Assembly (NCBI GenBank): GCA_024220505.1
Contig: JAKZZE010000006.1
Span: 1,054,001-1,118,000 of the forward strand
Reading direction: 5' to 3'
Length of the DNA: 64,000 bases
From: Rhizopus arrhizus
Taxonomy: Eukaryota; Mucoromycota; Mucoromycetes; Mucorales; Rhizopodaceae
The notes beneath the pieces were generated by a model that saw only the letters and a list, made by a program, of their open reading frames with translations, did no database searches and was not told where the DNA came from. Below are positions 13,201-22,182 of this stretch, one piece after another (the first letter of the stretch is position 1; the number at the start of each line of letters is the position of its first letter). A program made the translations under genes and the position numbers.

Positions 13201-13561
13201 TATCATCCGTAATCTCTTTGTCAATAACTGGTGCAAGGTTAGGATGTCTGATAGCTAAGTTGGTAACAAGAATGTTCAACTTGTGCATTAGATCTAATCC
13301 TATTACAACTTCAGTATCCAAGGAAAGAGGAAGGACTTCAAAAGAATGGGATGTATGAATAAGATTTTTATCATTATCACCGTAAATAACACTTAATGGA
13401 AATTTGGTTGTACCGAAACGTTTACTAACATTATCACTTGTAGCAAGAATAACGGAACCAGATACATTTCTATCAACTGCAATATTGTATTTATTAACAA
13501 AATTTGTGTCTATCGAGCTAAAAGAGGAACCACTATCAACCAGGGCCATAGTGTTCACATT
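10298..13561 (-). CDS. pol: R1 pol: protease, RT, RNase H, integrase, chromodomain
   Basis: The frame of about 1087 codons follows gag in the same frame, after one UAA. Near the start is the protease motif ALVDSGSSFSSID. RT shows FTTLDLRQAFHRF and the catalytic box AFVDDIIIF, where Phe-Val replaces the usual Tyr-Val/Leu. RNase H begins at VATDASNYSIGAVLYQ. Integrase has the HHCC finger (HLEGH...CPDCQ) and the DDE core (ICIDTAGP, IQSDNGTEY, NGIVERWVG). A chromodomain (YKVRWKGYGEEDDTWEPASH) sits near the C-terminus, placing R1 among the chromoviruses. Chromodomains of this kind tether integration to modified histones, which fits the nesting here as inference. No frameshift is visible. Confidence 0.95.
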   Translation of the reverse strand, partial: NVNTMALVDSGSSFSSIDTNFVNKYNIAVDRNVSGSVILATSDNVSKRFGTTKFPLSVIYGDNDKNLIHTSHSFEVLPLSLDTEVVIGLDLMHKLNILVTNLAIRHPNLAPVIDKEITDDTPEPNKAPFGTPEQQAHFHNAVKPFVDQNALIPKNSFCTVPESVIRLDTVKGKTAYRAPYRTPFKLLPIMRECIDTWLKDEVIERASPNSDWNSPLTLAPKKDLLGNLTGHRPCLDPRLLNSILVSNDRHPIPKIEEIFDRLQGSTIFTTLDLRQAFHRFQIYEPDRIKTTFTFEGQQYQFRGCPFGLKHIASRYQRVINIVLRDLPYAQAFVDDIIIFSKSYEEHITHVQNIIQRLTKVNLILNPDKCHFAQSTVYLLGFCVDAKGSRLDPRKVTNALTWPRPSSGKEIQRFLGLVNYFRKYLPNISEVTAPLDKLRFEGKLDKLWTSEQERAFEKIKALLSSAPLLHHPDLEQPFYVATDASNYSIGAVLYQVIKNETRYIGFMARSLSTSEKNYSTTKRELLAVIFALKKFHPFLWGNPFTLYTDHKALTYLHTQPVANAMMINWLDTILDYNFKIIHRPGIQNILPDALSRLFEPEKTLEGDNKTIKTIVTSQIINSNGSILTSRMMMPADLMTPAPEDRQKLLMDTHLEGHRGAQAIVTALHSDGIHWTKLKEDALEIIRSCPDCQKFNIAKHGYNPLTSIYADAPWDHICIDTAGPFPTSVQGNQYILLVVDVFTRYCVLKALPDKSSLTIALALRSILSLFGRPKIIQSDNGTEYVNELVRLYVESSGIDHRLISAYHPRANGIVERWVGKAKNILHKRLQGRTEDWDLYVDSTQEALNNTHTALHGTRPFSLMFARRPNENKDYNNVLDKTKSPETMKQLETRINEFNDTVLPAIREKIKTSQAASRDKFNQTHRILSDIPTGSQVTLKNVNRVAKSDPLYVGNYTVKRKTQGGSYVLVDATGALLPRDVPPSQIKVISQEVSLSNTDQSESYDVEAVLHHKGSPGNYLYKVRWKGYGEEDDTWEPASHFHDYRPIQKYWSRLSEQEPAREVQLVPKKDTTKKRKNVHLSVTNSKRNRR

Positions 13562-15091
13562 TTAATCATAGTTAACTGGATAACCCTCGTCATCTACGTC
13601 CATCAAGTTGCTATCACCACTAGACACCTTGGAAGATGCCTGTTGTGGTCTAGCTTGAGGAGTGATGGTGAGGCTGGGCTTGTTACCATTGGATCTTGAG
13701 GTATCCAAGCGAACAGAACGGATGGCCTTAGTTGGGCCGTGATAGGGCTTGTCTCGTGGACAGTTAGCCGCATGTTCCCTGGACCATGGAACATTACCAG
13801 AACAACGATAACACCTTTTAGCAACAGATACAAAAGACATTGATGAATTATTTGTAGTGGAGGAAGGGTTCACCAACGGAGGGCTTCTGTTCAACAAATC
13901 CTTGTACTTGTTGCACTTGTCTGTAGGGTGATTGGCCGGGCCATGGATAGCACAATGGAATTTGTTTTTGATGTTGCCAGGAGAAGAGGACTTCTTAGTT
14001 ATACCCTGTAAGTTGCTCAACAAATGTGAGTTCCTAGGGTTGTACTTAGATGCCTCTGTTCCATTTGATGAGAGAGACAAAGATGAAGACTTGACGGGGA
14101 CAGAAGCTTGTCGAGGTGATGGGTTAACCTCGGAACACAAGTTGGATGACAATACCATCCTGGCTTTGGCAGCGACTTTTGCGACAGAGTCTTGCTGATC
14201 TCTTCCTAGGTTCAACAAGGAGCGAGAGACCTCTTGACGCAAAAATGCTGGTAAAGCTCGCTTATATATGGTGGCAGTCTTGATGTCATCGTCCCACTTG
14301 GCTGCTCTGCGGATTCTTTGGAATCGATCCGTGAATGCTTCTATGGATTCTGCTGCAGCCATTTTAAGAGATAACAGCTGATCCATATACTCTAACTCTT
14401 GAGCTACGTCCTGTGCAGCGTATGTCTTGACTATGATCTTTCTGACTTCAGACCAAACCAAGTTGCGACCTTTGAGCACTTCATTGAACCAAGATCGCTG
14501 ATCTCTGTTCATTTTGATAGGAACCAGACGAGACCAGCTAGAATCTATGGATAGACCATTTGATTCAACGATCAGAGCAAAGGTGTCGAGTAGATCTTCT
14601 ACAGAATCGTGTGCTTCCGCTTCTTTCCTCCAAATATTACCCTGCCACTGCCAGATTGGAAGGTCAGGTGGGATGACATGAGCAGAGCGAGGATGAGAAG
14701 CATTCGTAGCGTGACCAGAACCAAGAATTATACCACCTGTAGGCATGGGAGGTGTGATGCAAAAAGCCTGTGCTTCGTCCAAGAACATGATACAGTTTTT
14801 TATACTGACTGCTTGTTCTTGTAACTTTGAGAGCTGTTCTTGTGAGGCACCAGATACCACAGCCCGAGCAATTTGCTGCCTAAGGTCTTCTAAAGTAACC
14901 CTCAAACCCATAACAGCATCAACGGGTTTATCATCATTTGATACCAAGCTTGTTGCCATAAGAGATGGTGTTTCTTCTGCATTGGCCATTTCAGTATCTT
15001 CGATAGCTTTTGATGCCTCCTCTATGTTTGTTCTAAACACATCAGTTTCACCATGAGTAAAGGTGTTAGGAGATTGATCTTCGTTAGCCAT
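13562..15091 (-). CDS. gag: R1 gag (509 aa)
   Basis: The ORF begins 43 nt inside the 5' LTR with MANEDQSPN and ends in a single TAA at 13564-13562. A central region of about 130 residues has the helical capsid-like pattern of Ty3 Gag proteins (WFNEVLKGR...EYMDQLLSLKM). Towards the C-terminus there is one Cys/His cluster, CYRCSG...HAANC, which is a degenerate zinc knuckle. Because pol continues in the same frame after the TAA, Gag-Pol would need stop-codon readthrough or reinitiation, or the stop is a recent mutation. Confidence 0.88.
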   Translation of the reverse strand: MANEDQSPNTFTHGETDVFRTNIEEASKAIEDTEMANAEETPSLMATSLVSNDDKPVDAVMGLRVTLEDLRQQIARAVVSGASQEQLSKLQEQAVSIKNCIMFLDEAQAFCITPPMPTGGIILGSGHATNASHPRSAHVIPPDLPIWQWQGNIWRKEAEAHDSVEDLLDTFALIVESNGLSIDSSWSRLVPIKMNRDQRSWFNEVLKGRNLVWSEVRKIIVKTYAAQDVAQELEYMDQLLSLKMAAAESIEAFTDRFQRIRRAAKWDDDIKTATIYKRALPAFLRQEVSRSLLNLGRDQQDSVAKVAAKARMVLSSNLCSEVNPSPRQASVPVKSSSLSLSSNGTEASKYNPRNSHLLSNLQGITKKSSSPGNIKNKFHCAIHGPANHPTDKCNKYKDLLNRSPPLVNPSSTTNNSSMSFVSVAKRCYRCSGNVPWSREHAANCPRDKPYHGPTKAIRSVRLDTSRSNGNKPSLTITPQARPQQASSKVSSGDSNLMDVDDEGYPVNYD

Positions 15092-15134
15092 ATTTGCTTT
15101 TTGTTATTAGAGGTTCAGAATTCGTTAAAAAAAA

Positions 15135-15475
15135 TGAAGTGTTTTAAGTATTCAAAAATAAGATAAAGAAGAATTAACGAGACCGAACAATAGTTCTAAA
15201 GTCGAATACTTTTATTAAAGAAAGATTTCAAGGCTATTTATATTAGTTGAGCAAGACCTGAGATTAGATGACAAAAATAGTTACGACCGATATGATTTGA
15301 CATGTATAAGAAAAATTTTATAGACTGATGTTAATAATCAACTGTTGAGATGAAAGTGAAACTTGGCTGTTTAGGGCAGTGATAATTATCAGGTTCTATT
15401 CTTATTCAAACTCATTTGTAAAGATTTAGTCCAGAATGATAAGACTGTATCTTATTGACATGTCAAAACATGACA
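15135..15475 (-). repeat. 5' LTR of R1 (341 bp)
   Basis: It is identical by reading to 9534-9874. On the minus strand it carries TATAAATAG at 15242-15234 as the likely core promoter and an AATAAA-like signal further on. The bases just after it (TTTTTTTTAACGAATTC) do not start with TGG, so the primer-binding site is not an obvious tRNA site. Confidence 0.94.
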
Positions 15476-15661
15476 ATGAGGCACCACCAAGTAGTATGCA
15501 TGAGCTATGGGAGCGTATAGGTCAGACCTGGTATGCCATTTCTAAAGAGGAATGCCAAAAATACATCGAAAGTATGCCGAAAAGATGTGCTGCAGTTATT
15601 AAAGCAAAAGGTCGCTGGACTAAGTATTGATTTTTTTAAATAAAGTGTATCAAAACGTTTA

Positions 15662-15882
15662 CTTATAAACGCCGTCAAAACTGGTCGCATGTACCGTCGG
15701 ACTTTTAGGGCCAGTGATTACCGATACACTGGCTCTACTGCAATACTTGTACTACCACTGAGCTACCCAGAGTTTGCTCTTTCGAATGGTGTATACTACA
15801 TTGCTATAAACTAAGAAATGAAGTAGACCGCAACGTGTATAGGCAAAATATGAAAACATGCGACCAGTTTTGACGGCAACTG
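15662..15882 (-). repeat. Right 221-bp terminal inverted repeat of M1
   Basis: This is the inverse of 8292-8512 over the full length by reading. It follows the transposase stop codon by about 30 bp and ends at the TA target duplication next to the broken zinc ribbon of transposase A. Confidence 0.9.
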
Positions 15883-16543
15883 TATAGTGTGTGGCATTCA
15901 GGGCAGACAACAAGGCGAAACATACCTTTATAGGTATAATCGATTCCAACAGCATTTCGAAGAGTATCCAACTTGGCAGGAAAGATTGGTTCGTAATTCA
16001 AGAGGATAACAAGATCGTTAGCAAATTTCATTACTGTTTCCGCAGCATATTCAGAAATGAAAAACAGCTGGAAATAGGTCAAGAAAATTGCTATAAAAGC
16101 AACAACATCATTTTGGAATCCTTCAAGTTTAACTAAAAGTTGACAAAGTAAGTATTTTATCTTTTACTAACACAATTTTAGAAGACGTTTACCTTTGGGC
16201 ACATTAAATTCAACAACATCCATACAACTGGAGGCATCATCTTCACCATCGTCAGTGATTTGCCAATTAGAAAAGTCTTCATCACCATCATTCTCAGAAT
16301 CATTTTCACTTGACGGAATCACTTCATTATTGGCATTAACTTCTGGAGTTGCCTCTGATTCACCTGTTTATATATGATGCGTTAGCAAAAGAATTATTTT
16401 AATGTAAGTAACAAACCTTTAACAGCTTCTTTTTTTCTATGGCGAGCAAGAGTCCATTGCGTAACAACTTGGTACTTGCCTACTTCTCCTCCAGAGCATT
16501 GGGTACAGTAACAATGGAATTTGTATGGGCTTGAAGAGTACAT

Positions 16544-18666
16544 TATAAATACAATAAAGAATGTGTGTTACTAGATATATACTGTTTGATTAATAGCAAC
16601 AATTGATGTTATTTATACTTTTTGAATATACAAATTTTTACCGTTATTTCAATTCATCGGCTAAAAATAATAATACAAGGAGGATGGGAAGATGCAGGAA
16701 AGATAATGGATAAATAGGACATGTTGTCTTCTTGACGAATCAATCAAGAATGGTGTGAATTGTTCATTGATTTAACAATATTTATCAAATAGGATTACAT
16801 TGATCTGCTATCCTTAAAAACAGGTTCCGATATGGTTCTTTAAATACCGATATGAACAATACATCAAAGACGATCATTGCAGAAGTCTCATATTTATTTA
16901 TAGAGATATGGTTTTACTATGATTCAGTAGTATTAAATTTATCTATGAGTATTTGCTTTTTGTATAAATACAACAAAAACTTTTATACAATTGATATGTC
17001 GCTTTATGAACTCCTTATATACAGCTTCAAAATCAAACAATAAGAACCTTTAATACTCAGTTTGAAGTTCCAGAGGAAGAACAAGTTTCAATTGATGTTG
17101 TTATGTTACCGACATTATACAAGTGCCGCTAAACAAGAATAAATTTTTCATCAAGTAAAATCAATTCAACTTTTGTGTTAAGATATTTGAATCTTTTCCC
17201 ATCATATTCAGTATTATATTGATTGACTTACATAAGTGCACTACTTTACAAAAAAAAATGATGGAGTTTAGTTAAGTGTACTGCGGTAATCCAAAAAAAA
17301 AAAAGAAAAAAAAAAAGGCAAAGTAATGATATTCTTAATCAAAGATAGGACAAAAAACTCATTAATAAAGGCATATATATTGAATAATAAATTGTAATTA
17401 GCACACAAAGGCAAATGAATTAAAACATCTGCAGTTGACGTCTCAGCTAGATTTTTTTTTTTCAAAGTACTTAATCAAAAAAAAAATTTCCAATTTCAGT
17501 GCAATTTCTAAAACCGCTTTTTATAACCCAAAGTAAATCTCTGTATGCTCTATAAATAAAACGAAGGTCCTGTAAGTAGGTTTGTTCAACTTAAGACAAT
17601 TTGTAAAAGTAAGTATTCTTTTGCAATGTCACTTTAACATTCTTTTTTTTTAACATGCACGTAATTCCAACATTGCTTTTTTCACATGCAAGTAATTCCG
17701 ACATTGCAATTGTCTAATTTCAACATTACTTTTTCTTTTTTTCTAAATCTATCAAATGTTCTATTTTATTTCATTAACAATAACTCTTTCTTATAGTCTC
17801 TGTTATAAGGAATCTCAAGACATGTAAATTCACTTGATGTTAATATTGTTGTTTCTTTTTGCAATTAAAAATAAAAATGATTACCAAACCCATACCCTTC
17901 TATTTTCTGCTTAGCTTTAGTCCTTTAAACATTGCACTATCATCTTTGATAGATGCTATTTTCCTTACGGTCAAAAAAAGAAATACCATTTTCTTTTTTC
18001 TTTTTTCTTTTTTTTTTTCCTTTTTCCTTGTTCATTTTTGTTTCTAGCTTTTATCTTTTATTTAACGTTTATATTTATTACTTCCCTATAGACCATTCTT
18101 TTATTTCAATTGTAAATAATTAATTTTACACTTCGTTGGATAAAAGCATTGAACTCATGTTCCCTTTCACAATTTAAGCAATATTGCTCTCTATCTTCTC
18201 ATTATAAACGTACAATTTTTTTTTGGGTAGATATACTAAGTACTCTCTTTTTTTTTGCAGTATAGCAAATCGAGTATGCTTTGCAAGAGGACGTCGCAAC
18301 TCAAGCAGTTAAATTTCCGAGCTTACAGTCCAATGGATTTACGTTATTGACCTTTGTTGAAATTAAAAAATCATACACTGAATTTGAAAACTTTTCATTT
18401 TCCCAATTTATAAGTTTGCATGGATTCATGTAGTACAAAAGAGACAAAAATTTTTTTACAAGAAATACAATTTCTTTTTATTCAATATACAGATTATAAA
18501 CATATATATATCGTTATAGATATAACATATGTTTTTTTCTAGGTTTTTTTTGATACAAATATTATATATCTATCCTGCAAATTCAAATTTGTATTATTTT
18601 ATTCGAAGTTCAACTGTTAAAACACCCGAAGTATAATAATTTAGAATATAGGGATTGGGTGCAGTG
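16544..18666. other. Non-coding right arm of element A
   Basis: This is AT-rich sequence between the transposase A start and the presumed right end of A. The two longest open frames (16852-17043 and 17859-18047) have low complexity and no recognisable domain. A motif ACATGCA-GTAATTCC-ACATTGC occurs twice around 17653-17705, a candidate subterminal repeat. I see no gene here. Confidence 0.5.
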
Positions 18667-18773
18667 CGCACTGCAAATAATCGTGCAAACTCTGCACATT
18701 GTTAATTTTTAGCAATATGCTTTTCTGTTTAACGATGCCAAAAGCTGTGATTGAATGGGTATTTATGCCGACG

Positions 18774-18848
18774 TCAATATCGGCACCCTTTAAGGACCTA
18801 AATGTCTGTCAATATATTCTGCGTCTCTGTATGGTGCCGATATTAACG
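18774..18848. repeat. Small inverted repeat in the left arm of B
   Basis: AATATCGGCACC near 18779 is repeated inverted as GGTGCCGATATT near 18833, able to form a 12-bp stem. It lies about 110 bp from the left end of B. A similar ACCGATATC motif lies close to the right end near 26330. These may be binding sites, but this is inference. Confidence 0.5.
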
Positions 18849-19009
18849 AAAATGATGATCCATAGCTATAAGTAGATTTATACAGACCCAATTGTCGTTC
18901 TGCGAAGGCGTCTCTCTTGTTAGCTGCTTTACATAGTCTATTCTACGTTATAAATAATTTGGCAACCAATGATACTTTTTAAATCATTACTTTATTTGTC
19001 TTTTTACTC

Positions 19010-19135
19010 TTTATAAACCACTCATATTGCCTTATATACTTCTTTATGAACCACTCATATTGCCTTATATATTTCTTTATAAACCACTTATATTGCTTTA
19101 TATACTTCTTTATCGACCATTCATATTGCAATAAA
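19010..19135 (+). repeat. 33-bp subterminal tandem repeats of B (four copies)
   Basis: Four imperfect units share the core ACCACTCATATTGCCTTATA and are spaced 33 bp apart. The same array, with related units, is present in element C at about 26648-26795. Repeats of this kind near the ends of CACTA-superfamily elements are typical binding sites for an element-encoded protein. Confidence 0.85.
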
Positions 19136-19526
19136 TTTTGCTTTATATATACAAAAAAATAGGGATTTTGTTTATAAAAAATAGCTTTTTTTTATTTGAA
19201 TAAAATAATAATAACAATACATAGTATTTCTTTGCTTGTAGCATTTTAGCAGTGTGCTTGACTTACCTAATGTCACCAGAATAGCAGCATCTAATCTAAA
19301 AATACATCAACTAGTCTCGTGGAACTCAAAAAGTTCTCAAAAGAAAAAAAAAAAAAAAAAGCCAAGCTCAAGGATTCAAAGACACAAGGACTCAAAGGCA
19401 CAAGGACCTGGGTAATTAAAGCAAAAGAAGGAAATACATCAGTACTTAAGAACCAAAGTAAAAGCCAGGAAAGAAACAGAAAGAGGCCAAAGCAGAGCAA
19501 CATTCATCTACAATAGATGTTAAATA

Positions 19527-19880
19527 TCGTGTATATATAATAAAAGCAATAGTACCTTTCTTTAGATAGACCATGGGAAAAAAACTAGCTAAGCGTATAC
19601 TCACAAGTAAAAAAAGCAGCAGACATCTATAATAATTATTAGCTATGAAGGATATGTAATAAAAGTAATAGTACCTTTCTTTAGATGGGCTAAGAGAAAA
19701 ACCTTGCTAAGCTTTACCAACAAGTAAAAAAAAAGGAAGCAGAACGCATCTATAATAAATATTAGTTATGGAGTATATAGTAAAAGTAATAGTACCTTGC
19801 TTTAGACGAACCACGAGATAAAAGAAGAAAAAAAGACACCAGCCAAGCTTATACCAACAAGTAAAAGAAGAAGCAACTAT
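19527..19880 (+). repeat. About 120-bp tandem repeats of B (three copies)
   Basis: Three diverged units each contain TAATAGTACCTTTCTTTAGA or a close variant, at about 19547, 19666 and 19787, followed by an A-rich part and CAACAAGTAAAA. Related units occur in element C at about 27218 and 27368. They are presumed to be subterminal recognition repeats. Confidence 0.75.
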
Positions 19881-20076
19881 AATCCTGGGAAAAAGACTTT
19901 ATAAAGACAATTTAAACTATAAAGAAAGCAGCCAACACAACTTTACTAAAGTACAAGTACCATTAGAGCAATAATAGAGTATATATAATATTAAGAACTT
20001 ACCTTTCAGAAAAGATTTTTTTTTAAAAAAAAAAGGAAAAAAAAAAGGGAAAAAAAAGTACTTTTTTTATAGCTTC

Positions 20077-20417
20077 TGAAGTGTTTTAAGTATTCAAAAA
20101 TAAGATAAAGAAGAATTAACGAGACCGAACAATAGTTCTAAAGTCGAATACTTTTATTAAAGAAAGATTTCAAGGCTATTTATATTAGTTGAGCAAGACC
20201 TGAGATTAGATGACAAAAATAGTTATGACCGATATGATTTGACATGTATAAGAAAAATTTTATAGACTGATGTTAATAATCAACTGTTGAGATGAAAGTG
20301 AAACTTGGCTGTTTAGGGCAGTGATAATTATCAGGTTCTATTCTTATTCAAACTCATTTGTAAAGATTTAGTCCAGAATGATAAGACTGTATCTTATTGA
20401 CATGTCAAAACATGACA
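20077..20417 (+). mobile_element. Solo LTR of the R1 family
   Basis: This 341-bp copy differs from the R1 LTRs by one base that I can see (TTATGACC for TTACGACC). It is flanked by GCTTC at 20072-20076 and 20418-20422. It is absent from the matching place in element C, where the flanks are continuous. It is the footprint of a full insertion later reduced by LTR-LTR recombination. Confidence 0.95.
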
Positions 20418-20717
20418 GCTTCATTTTACAAGTGTTACAATTATTCAGTATTAGTAAATTCTAATAACCATGAAAGCTCGTTTCAACTGCATTTTTTAAC
20501 ACAGTTCAGCTATTAAAATATTCAAAAAGCTTGTTTATATATTGTTAGACTTATTCTTTATTTAAATTTAACATCTTCAACCCTAATAATGTTTTTTTTT
20601 TTCTTTTTTTTTTAAAAAAAAAAAAAAAAAAAAAAAGAGTACAAAATAAACTGAAGAATATAAAAACAATGTAGCACATTCTTCTTTTTTCTTCTTCTTT
20701 ATACTTTATTTTAAAAA
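20418..20717. other. Promoter region of accessory gene B
   Basis: This AT-rich stretch has T and A homopolymer runs around 20590-20636, then CT-rich sequence directly before the start codon, a common arrangement ahead of fungal start sites. I see no other gene in it. Confidence 0.4.
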
Positions 20718-21994
20718 ATGTCTAGACGCGTCGCTACACCCATCAACGTTCCCAGCAATGCCCCAAAAAGGGCAAGAGTTTCTTCAAATATCGCTGGATC
20801 ATCATCCACTGTTGTTCCTTCTTCCTCTTCTCTTTTCCCTGCTCCTGCTCCTGTTCCCGCTCCTGCTCCTGTTCCCGCTTCTGCTCCTGTTCCCGTTTCT
20901 GCTCCTGTGGCCGCTCCTGTTGCAACATTTGGTAGCCATACTGGTGCAGAGGCTATTGGAGCAGCCTCTAGTTTCACACCAGAGATGATGGCTGCCCAAA
21001 TGCAGTTTTTTGCTCAAATGTGGCAACAGCAACAGCAGCAGCAGCAGCAGCAACATTCAGTTCAACAGCCACAGCAAGGGCAGCAGTATGTTTCTGTGGC
21101 TGAGATCAACAAGATCAAAAAGCAGTGTAGTGTAAGCTAAAAATTAAAGTATCAATTAGTAAATTCAATTTAGTAACTTTATTTCTTAATTTTTTCACTT
21201 ACATTATAGGATCACATAGCTGATCACTACCGTGAATACTTGGTTGGCCGTGGCATCAAGTTTGATACGCTCAAGTCCATCACCGACAAGGCCAACAGAA
21301 AAGTAAAAAATCTGTTGCGCGATGAAGTCAGGAAGCACCAACGCTTCAATTGCCTGACTGATTCGCAGATATTCACCATGATTAGAAGTAAGTTCTATTA
21401 CATGGTGGATAAGGCAAATGGGAAAGCTGTGGCGACACCAACGTCAGCCTGCCGCAGCCGCGTAAATGCAGTAAGTACTTGATATTCAAAAAATCATAAT
21501 ATAAAATGCCTATAATACTTATATCAATACTTTATGATAGAAACTCCTTAACAGGAGGATTGCTTACAACGCCAACGCAGCAGCATACCACGCCCGGTTC
21601 CCATTTGCCGAAAAGATCTTGACGGTTGCTTGGACCTCTGATGAGGAGGATGGCCCAGAAGATGAAGATGGCCGTACATTTATTGTCAAGCGGCCATCAT
21701 TCAGAAGTGAAAGAGTAAGTATAACATATCAATAAACCTCTTTTTCTAATATACCTTAATTGCCTACAGGTAGTGGAATTCCACAAAGAGCTGCAGAAAG
21801 GGCACAAAGACTTGTTAAAGAAAAAGGGGGCTCCACCAGCTATTAGAAGAAGAATAGAAAATGTTGAGGTGGAGTTCCCTTATAAGCTCGACCATGAGTA
21901 TTACCCTTCCTGGGCTTTTTCTTCCCCTGCTCTTGGCTTTCCAACTTCTGTTTCTGGTTCTTCCTCCTTTGCCGCCGTCAACCCAATGCCATAG
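20718..21994 (+). CDS. Accessory protein of tnp2 transposon B (4 exons, 357 aa)
   Basis: Exons 20718-21131, 21210-21470, 21541-21714 and 21770-21994 sum to 358 codons with stop. All introns are phase 0 with GT/AG borders, the same exon plan as the gene at 582. Exon 1 encodes a basic start (SRRVATP), a serine-rich part, alternating Pro-Ala repeats and a glutamine run (WQQQQQQQQQQ). Exon 2 begins with Asp, as in the homologue, and is Lys/Arg-rich. Exon 3 carries an acidic stretch followed by FIVKRPSFRSER. The last exon ends with a PSWAF motif. The stop is 188 bp from the convergent transposase stop, and AATAAA follows near 22055. The family is not recognised. Co-occurrence with the transposase in two diverged elements suggests a transposition role. 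Confidence 0.78.
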
Positions 21995-22182
21995 GCATCC
22001 ACTTTTTTTTTTCCTTTCCTTTTTGTTCCTTGTTTTGTTGTCGTTTTTCAAATTGAATAAACATTTGTTAAAAAAAAAAAGCTAGTCTATTGAATGATTC
22101 TTTAGTAAAATATGTAATAAAATAAAAATAATAATAATAATATCGATAGATAAATGAATGATTTAATGGTTTTGCATATTTG

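Larger units (their letters stand above)
9534..15475 (-). mobile_element. Chromodomain Ty3/Gypsy retrotransposon R1
   Basis: This 5942-bp element is bounded by 341-bp LTRs (TG...CA) that read as identical. It is flanked by ATGAG at 9529-9533 and 15476-15480. On the minus strand the order is LTR, gag, protease, RT, RNase H, integrase, chromodomain, polypurine tract, LTR. The same LTR family recurs as a solo LTR at 20077 and as an interrupted copy at 61754. Identical LTRs point to a very recent insertion. Confidence 0.95.
8664..15630 (+). pseudogene. Tc1-like transposase of M1, split by LTR element R1
   Basis: The coding pieces are 8664-9533 and 15481-15630, together 340 codons with stop, in frame once R1 and one ATGAG are removed. 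The start at 8664 (MRAISTDK) is preferred over an upstream ATG at 8607 because the DNA-binding domain begins there. An N-terminal helix-turn-helix (KIAKQVGVSRTTVQKY) is followed by the catalytic motifs SDETKIN, QDNDPKHTSK and NPIEHMW. The spacing of the last two is DD34E. The cut separates the C-terminal about 50 residues, so the present allele cannot make the full enzyme. Confidence 0.93.
8292..15882 (+). mobile_element. Tc1/mariner element M1, interrupted by a Ty3/Gypsy element
   Basis: The element starts CAGTTGCCGTCAAAACTGG at 8292 and ends with the inverse at 15882. It is flanked by TA (8290-8291 and 15883-15884). After subtracting the LTR retrotransposon and its 5-bp duplication it is 1644 bp long, a usual size for Tc1-like elements. 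It sits inside the zinc-ribbon codons of transposase A. The terminal repeats read as identical, so the insertion looks recent. Confidence 0.93.
2045..16543 (-). pseudogene. tnp2-like transposase of element A, split by two insertions
   Basis: The coding pieces are 16543-16417, 16363-16193, 16132-15883, 8289-6441 and 2506-2045. They sum to 2859 nt, exactly 953 codons, once the nested insertions and one copy of each target duplication are removed. The first two introns have GT/AG borders. The N-terminus carries a C-x-C-x2-C...H finger (CYCTQC), then an acidic linker, then a CPEC-type zinc ribbon that is cut by the mariner insertion near codon 183. The core has DPMHGLFLG (about residue 485) and the NMHLHLHLK...FWLYGFERLNG block typical of tnp2/Plavaka-type CACTA-superfamily transposases. 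The CACTA-ended insertion falls near codon 799. The C-terminal domain (2045-2506) aligns with the end of transposase B. The only breaks are the insertions, so the gene was intact when it was hit. Confidence 0.85.
1..18666. mobile_element. tnp2-type DNA transposon A (left end outside window)
   Basis: This is inferred to be a large cut-and-paste element carrying two convergent genes, an accessory gene at 582-1929 and a tnp2-like transposase gene read from 16543 down to 2045. The right end is placed at 18666, where a terminal GCAGTG lies two bases from the CACTGC start of element B; that hexamer is the inverse of the ends of B and C. No matching left end is seen in the first 581 bases, so the element should begin before the window. 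Gene order and orientation match element B exactly, which is the main support. The right boundary rests on six bases and is the weakest part of the call. Confidence 0.5.

Noticed and set aside
19010..19135. Regular repeat array considered as a CRISPR-like array
   Set aside because: The units are contiguous and imperfect with no unique spacers, and the sequence is eukaryotic transposon DNA.
20711..20977. Glu/Gly/Ala-rich minus-strand frames opposite exon 1 of accessory gene B
   Set aside because: They are shadows of the Pro-Ala and serine repeats. The plus strand has the conserved exon structure.
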